A stretch of 64,000 nucleotides of DNA from Rhipicephalus microplus (taxonomy: Eukaryota > Arthropoda > Arachnida > Ixodida > Ixodidae): positions 2,829,501 through 2,893,500 of the forward strand of contig NW_027464603.1 of the NCBI RefSeq assembly GCF_043290135.1, given 5' to 3'. The notes beneath the pieces were generated by a model that did no database searches, was not told the origin of the DNA, and saw only the letters and a program-made list of their open reading frames with translations. Every line of letters begins with the position of its first letter. The first letter of the stretch is position 1. Shown here one piece after another: positions 54,323 through 64,000 of the stretch. The translations under genes and the position numbers were made by a program.

Positions 54323-57303
54323 TCAACAACTAGAAACTCCACACCTAGAAACTCCACAACTAGAAACTCCACAACAAGACACTTCGCAACTAGAAACTCC
54401 GCAAATAGACTCTCCACAACTAGAAAACTCCGCAACTAGAAACTCCACGACTAGACACTCCACAACTTGAGACTCCGCAACGACAGACACCGCAACTAGA
54501 AACTCTGCAACTAGAAACTGCACAGCTAGAAACTTGAAACTCGAAACTCTGCAACTAGAAACTCTGCAACTAGAAACTCCACAGCTAGAAACTCCACAAC
54601 TAGAGACTCCACAACTAGAAACTCCATAACTAGAAACTCCACAATTAGGAACTCCACAGCTAGAAACTCCACAACTTGAAACTTTGCAGCTAGAAACTCG
54701 GCAACTAGAAACTCAACAACCAGAAACTCCACAACTGGAAACTTCACAACTAGAAACTCCCCAACTTGAAACACCACAACTAGATACTCCGCAACTACAA
54801 TTTCCACAACTACAAACTCCACAACTAGAAACTCCATAACTAGAAACTGCCCAACAGGAAACTCCACAACTAGAGACTTCATAACTGGGAACTCCACAAC
54901 TAGAAACTCCACAACTACACACTCCACAACTACACACTCCACAACTAGATACTCCACAGCTAGAGACTCCACAACTAGAAACTCCACAAATACGAACCCC
55001 ACAACTACGAACCCCAAACTAGAAACTCCACAACTAGAAACTCCACAACTTGAGACTTCGCAACTAGAAACTCCACAACTAGAAACTCCACAACTAGAAA
55101 CACCGCAACTAGAAACTCCACAGCTAGAAACTCCACAACTTGAGACTTCGCAACTAGAAACTCGGCAACTAGAAACTCCACAACTAGAAACTCCACAACT
55201 AGAAACTCCACAAATTGAAACACCAAAACTAGATACTCCACAACTACAAACTCCACAACTATAAACTCCACAACTAAAAACTCCGCAACTAGAAACTCCA
55301 CAACTAGACACTCCACAACTAGAGACTCCATATTTTGAAACACCACAACTACATACTCCACAACTACAAATTCCACATCTAGAAACTCCAAATTTAGAAA
55401 CTCCGCAACAAGAAACTCCGCAACTTGAAACTCTACAACTAGAGACTCCATAACTAGGAACTCCACAACTACAAACTCCACAACTAGAAACTCCACAACC
55501 GGAAACTCCGCAGCTAGAAACTCCGCAACTAGAAACTCCACAACTAGAAATTCCACAACCAGAGACTCAACAACTTGAGACTCCGCAACTAAAAACTCCA
55601 CAACTAGAAACTCCACAACTAGAAACTCAACAACTAGAAACCCTGCAAATAGAAACTCCAAAACTAGAAACTCCACAACTAGACACTTCGCAACTAGAAA
55701 CTCCACAACTAGAGACTCCACTAGAAAACTCCGCAACTAGAAACTCCACAACTGCGAACCTCACAACTTGAAACTCCACAACTAGAAACTCCGCAACTAG
55801 AAACTCCACAGCTAGAAACTCCACAACCTGAGACTTGGCAACTAGAAACTCGGCAACTAGAAACTCAACAACCAGAAACTCCACAACTAGAAACTCCACA
55901 ACTAGAAACTCCACAAATTGAAACACCACAACTAGATACTCCACAACTACAAATTCCACAACTAGAAACTCCACATCTAAAAACTCCGCAACTAGAAACT
56001 CCGCAACTATTAACTCCACAACCAGAGACTCCATAACTTGAAACACCACAACTAGATACTGCACAACTACAAATTCCACATCTAGAAACTCCAAATTTAG
56101 AAACTCCGCATTTAGAAACTCCGCAACTTGAAACTCCACAACTACAGTCTCCATAACTAGGAACTTCAAAACTAGAAGTTCCACAACTACAGACTCCACA
56201 ACCAGAAACTCCGCAACTAGAAACTCCACAACTAGAAAATCCACAACCAGAGACTCAACAACTTGAGACTCCACAACTAAAAAACTCCACAGCTAGAAAC
56301 TCCACAACTTGAGACTTCGCAACTAGAAACTCGGCAACTAGAAACTCCAAATTTAGAAACTCCGCAACTAGAAACTCCGCAACTTGACACTCCACAACTA
56401 CAATCTCCATAGCTAGGAACTCAACAACTAGAAACTCCACAACTACAGACTCCACAACTAGAAACTCCACAACCAGAAACTCCGCAACTAGAAACTCCAC
56501 AACTAGAAATTCCACAACCAGAAACTCAACAACTAGAGACTCCACAACTAGAAACTCCACAACTAGAATCTCCACAACTAGAAACTCCACAACTAGAAAC
56601 TCCACAACTAGAAACCCGGCAAATCGAAACTCCACAACTAGAAACCCGGCAAATAGAAACTCCACAACTAGACACTTCGCAACTAGAAACTCCACAACTA
56701 CAGACTCCACTAGAAAACTCCGCAACTAGAAACTCCACAACTACGAACCTCACAACTTGAAACTCCACAACTAGAAACTCCGCAACTAGAAACTCCACAG
56801 CTAGAAACTCCACAACTTGAGACTTCGCAACTAGAAACTCGGCAACTAGAAACTCAACAACTAGAAACTCCACAACTAGAAACTGCACAACTAGAAACTC
56901 CACAACTTGAAACACCACAACTAGATACTCCACAACTACAAATTCCACAACTAGAAACTCCAAATTTAGAAACTCCGCAACTAGAAACTCCGCAACTTGA
57001 AACTCCACAACTAGAGACTCCATAACTAGGAACTTCACAACTAGAAACTCCACAATTACAGACTCCACAACTACAAACTTCACAAGTAGAAACTCCACAA
57101 CCAGAAACTCCGAGACTAGAAACTCCACAACTAGAAATTCCACAACCAGAGACTCAACAACTAGAGACTCCACAACTAAATACTCCACAACTAGAAACTC
57201 CACAACTAGAAACTCCGTAACTAGAAACCCAGCAACTAGAAACTCCACAACTAGGAACTCCACACCTATAAATTCCACAACTTGAAACTCCACAACTAGA
57301 AAC
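54323..57303 (+). repeat. Right-flank HOR ladder, step 2 (2,981 bp)
   Basis: Full-length T-type HOR with marker GCCCAACAGG at 54,849. Landmarks repeat 2,981 bp later. It has the ancestral-looking CCACAACTACAG at 56,693, where steps 3 and 4 have CCAACACTACAG. It contains TATAAATT near 54,286 and 57,267 at its edges. Confidence 0.92.
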
Positions 57304-60284
57304 TCAACAACTAGAAACTCCACACCTAGAAACTCCACAACTAGAAACTCCACAACAAGACACTTCGCAACTAGAAACTCCGCAAATCGACTCTCCACAA
57401 CTAGAAAACTCCGCAACTAGAAACTCCACGACTAGACACTCCACAACTTGAGACTCCGCAACGACAGACGCCGCAACTAGAAACTCTGCAACTAGAAACT
57501 GCACAGCTAGAAACTTGAAACTCGAAACTCTGCAACTAGAAACTCTGCAACTAGAAACTCCACAGCTAGAAACTCCACAACTAGAGACTCCACAACTAGA
57601 AACTCCATAACTAGAAACTCCACAATTAGGAACTCCACAGCTAGAAACTCCACAACTTGAAACTTTGCAGCTAGAAACTCGGCAACTAGAAACTCAACAA
57701 CCAGAAACTCCACAACTGGAAACTTCACAACTAGAAACTCCCCAACTTGAAACACCACAACTAGATACTCCGCAACTGCAATTTCCACAACTACAAACTC
57801 CACAACTAGAAACTCCATAACTAGAAACTGCCCAACAGGAAACTCCACAACTAGAGACTTCATAACTGGGAACTCCACAACTAGAAACTCCACAACTACA
57901 CACTCCACAACTACACACTCCACAACTAGATACTCCACAGCTAGAGACTCCACAACTAGAAACTCCACAAATACGAACCCCACAACTACGAACCCCAAAC
58001 TTGAAACTCCACAACTAGAAACTCCACAACTTGAGACTTCGCAACTAGAAACTCCACAACTAGAAACTCCACAACTAGAAACTCCGCAACTAGAAACTCC
58101 ACAGCTAGAAACTCCACAACTTGAGACTTCGCAACTAGAAACTCGGCAACTAGAAACTCCACAACTAGAAACTCCACAACTAGAAACTCCACAAATTGAA
58201 ACACCAAAACTAGATACTCCACAACTACAAACTCCACAACTATAAACTCCACAACTAAAAACTCCGCAACTAGAAACTCCACAACTAGACACTCCACAAC
58301 TAGAGACTCCATATTTTGAAACACCACAACTACATACTCCACAACTACAAATTCCACATCTAGAAACTCCAAATTTAGAAACTCCGCAACAAGAAACTCC
58401 GCAACTTGAAACTCTACAACTAGAGACTCCATAACTAGGAACTCCACAACTACAAACTCCACAACTAGAAACTCCACAACCGGAAACTCCGCAGCTAGAA
58501 ACTCCGCAACTAGAAACTCCACAACTAGAAATTCCACAACCAGAGACTCAACAACTTGAGACTCCACAACTAAAAACTCCACAACTAGAAACTCCACAAC
58601 TAGAAACTCAACAACTAGAAACCCTGCAAATAGAAACTCCAAAACTAGAAACTCCACAACTAGACACTTCGCAACTAGAAACTCCACAACTAGAGACTCC
58701 ACTAGAAAACTCCGCAACTAGAAACTCCACAACTGCGAACCTCACAACTTGAAACTCCACAACTAGAAACTCCGCAACTAGAAACTCCACAGCTAGAAAC
58801 TCCACAACCTGAGACTTGGCAACTAGAAACTCGGCAACTAGAAACTCAACAACCAGAAACTCCACAACTAGAAACTCCACAACTAGAAACTCCACAAATT
58901 GAAACACCACAACTAGATACTCCACAACTACAAATTCCACAACTAGAAACTCCACATCTAAAAACTCCGCAACTAGAAACTCCGCAACTATTAACTCCAC
59001 AACCAGAGACTCCATAACTTGAAACACCACAACTAGATACTGCACAACTACAAATTCCACATCTAGAAACTCCAAATTTAGAAACTCCGCATTTAGAAAC
59101 TCCGCAACTTGAAACTCCACAACTACAGTCTCCATAACTAGGAACTTCAAAACTAGAAGTTCCACAACTACAGACTCCACAACCAGAAACTCCGCAACAA
59201 GAAACTCCACAACTAGAAAATCCACAACCAGAGACTCAACAACTTGAGACTCCACAACTAAAAAACTCCACAGCTAGAAACTCCACAACTTGAGACTTCG
59301 CAACTAGAAACTCGGCAACTAGAAACTCCAAATTTAGAAACTCCGCAACTAGAAACTCCGCAACTTGACACTCCACAACTACAATCTCCATAGCTAGGAA
59401 CTCCACAACTAGAAACTCCACAACTACAGACTCCACAACTAGAAACTCCACAACCAGAAACTCCGCAACTAGAAACTCCACAACTAGAAATTCCACAACC
59501 AGAAACTCAACAACTAGAGACTCCACAACTAGAAACTCCACAACTAGAATCTCCACAACTAGAAACTCCACAACTAGAAACTCCACAACTAGAAACCCGG
59601 CAAATCGAAACTCCACAACTAGAAACCCGGCAAATAGAAACTCCACAACTAGACACTTCGCAACTAGAAACTCCAACACTACAGACTCCACTAGAAAACT
59701 CCGCAACTAGAAACTCCACAACTACGAACCTCACAACTTGAAACTCCACAACTAGAAACTCCGCAACTAGAAACTCCACAGCTAGAAACTCCACAACTTG
59801 AGACTTCGCAACTAGAAACTCGGCAACTAGAAACTCAACAACTAGAAACTCCACAACTAGAAACTGCACAACTAGAAACTCCACAACTTGAAACACCACA
59901 ACTAGATACTCCACAACTACAAATTCCACAACTAGAAACTCCAAATTTAGAAACTCCGCAACTAGAAACTCCGCAACTTGAAACTCCACAACTAGAGACT
60001 CCATAACTAGGAACTTCACAACTAGAAACTCCACAATTACAGACTCCACAACTACAAACTTCACAAGTAGAAACTCCACAACCAGAAACTCCGAGACTCG
60101 AAACTCCACAACTAGAAATTCCACAACCAGAGACTCAACAACTAGAGACTCCACAACTAAATACTCCACAACTAGAAACTCCACAACTAGAAACTCCGTA
60201 ACTAGAAACCCAGCAACTAGAAACTCCACAACTAGGAACTCCACACCTATAAATTCCACAACTTGAAACTCCACAACTAGAAAC
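57304..60284 (+). repeat. Right-flank HOR ladder, step 3 (2,981 bp)
   Basis: T marker at 57,830. It shares the transposed variant CCAACACTACAG (about 59,673) and GACAGACGCCGC with step 4. Private changes include CCAAACTTGAAAC near 58,006 and GCAACAAGAAAC near 59,196. Confidence 0.92.
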
Positions 60285-63190
60285 TCAACAACTAGAAACT
60301 CCACACCTAGAAACTCCACAACTAGAAACTCCACAACAAGACACTTCGCAACTAGAAACTCCGCAAATAGACTCTCCACAACTAGAAAACTCCGCAACTA
60401 GAAACTCCACGACTAGACACTCCACAACTTGAGACTCCGCAACGACAGACGCCGCAACTAGAAACTCTGCAACTAGAAACTGCACAGCTAAAAACTTGAA
60501 ACTCGAAACTCTGCAACTAGAAACTCTGCAACTAGAAACTCCACAGCTAGAAACTCCACAACTAGAGACTCCACAACTAGAAACTCCATAACTAGAAACT
60601 CCACAATTAGGAACTCCACAGCTAGAAACTCCACAACTTGAAACTTTGCAGCTAGAAACTCGGCAACTAGAAACTCAACAACCAGAAACTCCACAACTGG
60701 AAACTTCACAACTAGAAACTCCCCAACTTGAAACACCACAACTAGATACTCCGCAACTACAATTTCCACAACTACAAACTCCACAACTAGAAACTCCATA
60801 ACTAGAAACTGCCCAACAGGAAACTCCACAACTAGAGACTTCATAACTGGGAACTCCACAACTAGAAACTCCACAACTACACACTCCACAACTACACACT
60901 CCACAACTAGATACTCCACAGCTAGAGACTCCACAACTAGAAACTCCACAAATACGAACCCCACAACTACGAACCCCAAACTAGAAACTCCACAACTAGA
61001 AACTCCACAACTTGAGACTTCGCAACTAGAAACTCCACAACTAGAAACTCCACAACTAGAAACTCCGCAACTAGAAACTCCACAGCTAGAAACTCCACAA
61101 CTTGAGACTTCGCAACTAGAAACTCGGCAACTAGAAACTCCACAACTAGAAACTCCACAACTAGAAACTCCACAAATTGAAACACCAAAACTAGATACTC
61201 CACAACTACAAACTCCACAACTATAAACTCCACAACTAAAAACTCCGCAACTAGAAACTCCACAACTAGACAATCCACAACTAGAGACTCCATATTTTGA
61301 AACACCACAACTACATACTCCACAACTACAAATTCCACATCTAGAAACTCCAAATTTAGAAACTCCGCAACAAGAAACTCCGCAACTTGAAACTCTACAA
61401 CTAGAGACTCCATAACTAGGAACTCCACAACTACAAACTCCACAACTAGAAACTCCACAACCGGAAACTCCGCAGCTAGAAACTCCGCAACTAGAAACTC
61501 CACAACTAGAAACTCAACAACTAGAAACCCTGCAAATAGAAACTCCAAAACTAGAAACTCCACAACTAGACACTTCGCAACTAGAAACTCCACAACTAGA
61601 GACTCCACTAGAAAACTCCGCAACTAGAAACTCCACAACTGCGAACCTCACAACTTGAAACTCCACAACTAGAAACTCCGCAACTAGAAACTCCACAGCT
61701 AGAAACTCCACAACCTGAGACTTGGCAACTAGAAACTCGGCAACTAGAAACTCAACAACCAGAAACTCCACAACTAGAAACTCCACAACTAGAAACTCCA
61801 CAAATTGAAACACCACAACTAGATACTCCACAACTACAAATTCCACAACTAGAAACTCCACATCTAAAAACTCCGCAACTAGAAACTCCGCAACTATTAA
61901 CTCCACAACCAGAGACTCCATAACTTGAAACACCACAACTAGATACTGCACAACTACAAATTCCACATCTAGAAACTCCAAATTTAGAAACTCCGCATTT
62001 AGAAACTCCGCAACTTGAAACTCCACAACTACAGTCTCCATAACTAGGAACTTCAAAACTAGAAGTTCCACAACTACAGACTCCACAACCAGAAACTCCG
62101 CAACTAGAAACTCCACAACTAGAAAATCCACAACCAGAGACTCAACAACTTGAGACTCCACAACTAAAAAACTCCACAGCTAGAAACTCCACAACTTGAG
62201 ACTTCGCAACTAGAAACTCGGCAACTAGAAACTCCAAATTTAGAAACTCCGCAACTAGAAACTCCGCAACTTGACACTCCACAACTACAATCTCCATAGC
62301 TAGGAACTCCACAACTAGAAACTCCACAACTACAGACTCCACAACTAGAAACTCCACAACCAGAAACTCCGCAACTAGAAACTCCACAACTAGAAATTCC
62401 ACAACCAGAAACTCAACAACTAGAGACTCCACAACTAGAAACTCCACAACTAGAATCTCCACAACTAGAAACTCCACAACTAGAAACTCCACAACTAGAA
62501 ACCCGGCAAATCGAAACTCCACAACTAGAAACCCGGCAAATAGAAACTCCACAACTAGACACTTCGCAACTAGAAACTCCAACACTACAGACTCCACTAG
62601 AAAACTCCGCAACTAGAAACTCCACAACTACGAACCTCACAACTTGAAACTCCACAACTAGAAACTCCGCAACTAGAAACTCCACAGCTAGAAACTCCAC
62701 AACTTGAGACTTCGCAACTAGAAACTCGGCAACTAGAAACTCAACAACTAGAAACTCCACAACTAGAAACTGCACAACTAGAAACTCCACAACTTGAAAC
62801 ACCACAACTAGATACTCCACAACTACAAATTCCACAACTAGAAACTCCAAATTTAGAAACTCCGCAACTAGAAACTCCGCAACTTGAAACTCCACAACTA
62901 GAGACTCCATAACTAGGAACTTCACAACTAGAAACTCCACAATTACAGACTCCACAACTACAAACTTCACAACTAGAAACTCCACAACCAGAAACTCCGA
63001 GACTAGAAACTCCACAACTAGAAATTCCACAACCAGAGACTCAACAACTAGAGACTCCACAACTAAATACTCCACAACTAGAAACTCCACAACTAGAAAC
63101 TCCGTAACTAGAAACCCAGCAACTAGAAACTCCACAACTAGGAACTCCACACCTATAAATTCCACAACTTGAAACTCCACAACTAGAAAC
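60285..63190 (+). repeat. Right-flank HOR ladder, step 4 (2,906 bp)
   Basis: Identical order to step 3 except for a clean 75-bp (five-unit) deletion near 61,510, which accounts for 2,906 instead of 2,981. T marker at 60,811. It shares CCAACACTACAG at about 62,579. Confidence 0.92.
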
Positions 63191-64000
63191 TCAACAACTA
63201 GAAACTCCACACCTAGAAACTCCACAACTAGAAACTCCACAACAAGACACTTCGCAACTAGAAACTCCGCAAATAGACTCTCCACAACTAGAAAACTCCG
63301 CAACTAGAAACTCCACGACTAGACACTCCACAACTTGAGACTCCGCAACGACAGACGCCGCAACTTGAAACTCTGCAACTAGAAACTGCACAGCTAGAAA
63401 CTTGAAACTCGAAACTCTGCAACTCGAAACTCTGCAACTAGAAACTCCACAGCTAGAAACTCCACAACTAGAGACTCCACAACTAGAAACTCCATAACTA
63501 GAAACTCCACAATTAGGAACTCCACAGCTAGAAACTCCACAACTTGAAACTTTGCAGCTAGAAACTTGGCAACTAGAAACTCAACAACCAGAAACTCAAC
63601 AACTGAAAACTTCACAACTAGAAACTCCCCAACTTGAAACACCACAACTAGATACTCCGCAACTACAATTTCCACAACTACAAACTCCACAACTAGAAAC
63701 TCCATAACTAGAAACTGCCCAACAGGAAACTCCACAACTAGAGACTTCATAACTGGGAACTCCACAACTAGAAACTCCACAACTACACACTCCACAACTA
63801 CACACTCCACAACTAGATACTCCACAGCTAGAGACTCCACAACTAGAAACTCCACAAATACGAACCCCACAACTATGAACCCCAAACTAGAAACTCCACA
63901 ACTAGAAACTCCACAACTTGAGACTTCGCAACTAGAAACTCCACAACTAGAAACTCCACAACTAGAAACTCCGCAACTAGAAACTCCACAGCTAGAAACT
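63191..64000 (+). repeat. Right-flank HOR ladder, step 5 (cut by the window edge)
   Basis: It continues the ladder with T marker at 63,717 (2,906 bp after the previous one). It has private substitutions such as CAACTTGAAAC near 63,362 and CTTGGCAACTAG near 63,564. The ladder evidently continues past 64,000. Confidence 0.9.

Larger units (their letters stand above)
1..64000 (+). repeat. 15-bp satellite array filling the entire window
   Basis: Every line reads as head-to-tail copies of a 15-bp unit with consensus CTAGAAACTCCACAA. Common variants are CCG for CCA, GAG for GAA, CAG before CTAG, CTTGA for CTAGA and CTACA for CTAGA. The plus strand is rich in A and C and poor in G throughout, and no unit appears in reverse orientation. 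There is no unique sequence, mobile element or gene-like composition anywhere. Both edges lie inside the repeat, so the array is longer than 64 kb. The biological role is unknown; large satellites of this kind in eukaryotes are usually heterochromatic, near centromeres or chromosome ends, but nothing here fixes the location. The species and satellite family are not recognised. Confidence 0.98.

Noticed and set aside
55010..55025. Telomere-like CCCCAAA strings
   Set aside because: They are isolated variants of the unit (AACCCCAAACTAG), not tandem telomeric repeats.
1..64000. CRISPR array
   Set aside because: The unit is 15 bp with no unique spacers, far shorter than CRISPR repeat-spacer units, and there is no cas-like gene.
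1..64000. Bacterial surface or ice-nucleation type repeat protein locus
   Set aside because: No continuous frame, no non-repeat ends, frequent CTAG, and more than 64 kb of repeat without a gene argue against a bacterial coding locus.
1..64000. Intrinsically curved DNA from phased A-tracts
   Set aside because: The only A-run in the consensus is three bases and recurs every 15 bp, about one and a half helical turns, so any bends would alternate sides and largely cancel.
1..64000. tRNA, rRNA or other structured RNA genes
   Set aside because: No conserved tRNA or rRNA motif is visible and the low G content leaves little pairing potential; the whole window reads as 15-bp units.

Overview
The whole 64-kb window is one uninterrupted tandem-repeat (satellite) array. 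I found no credible gene, RNA gene, transposon, CRISPR array, origin or stretch of unique sequence. The basic unit is 15 bp, consensus CTAGAAACTCCACAA (7 A, 5 C, 2 T, 1 G; 40% GC), which gives roughly 4,270 units. Every unit lies in the same orientation, and both window edges fall inside the array, so its true length and flanks are unknown.

The sequence suggests a eukaryotic genome, probably pericentromeric, subtelomeric or other heterochromatic satellite. The support is the size, the layered repeat structure, the absence of genes over 64 kb, and a CTAG tetranucleotide in most units (CTAG is scarce in many bacteria). I cannot name the species or a known satellite family.

There are at least three levels of organisation. 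Level 1 is the 15-bp unit with a limited set of recurring variants (CCG for CCA, CTTGAGACTTCG, ATACGAACCCC, CAAATTTAG and others). Level 2 is fixed strings of variant units that form higher-order repeats (HORs) of about 1.3 to 3.0 kb. Level 3 is duplications of multi-kb strings at offsets of 4 to 15 kb.

Layout: 1-5.2 kb is left-flank T-type HOR material. 5.2-12.8 kb holds three tandem copies of a 2.5-2.6 kb HOR. 12.5-14.8 kb recurs at 19.8-22.0 kb. 14.8-15.9 kb resembles 43.8-44.9 kb. 16.0-19.9 kb is a copy of 3.3-5.5 kb material followed by a ~1.4-kb tandem duplication. 22.0-24.8 kb is T-type again. 24.8-52.7 kb is mainly M-type, with duplications at offsets 4,073, 8,264, 7,934, 4,700 and 15,421 bp and an exact-looking 1,288-bp tandem pair. 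51.5-64 kb is a regular ladder of T-type HORs with steps of 2,848, 2,981, 2,981 and 2,906 bp.

Many long open reading frames exist because 15 is divisible by 3 and four of the six frames of the consensus have no stop: LETPQ and TRNST on the plus strand, EFLVV and GVSSC on the minus strand. The longest switch between the two minus-strand peptides at indels, so I treat all of them as non-coding by-products. I did not find a new biological system. What merits a second look is the repeat architecture and what it says about how the array evolved.
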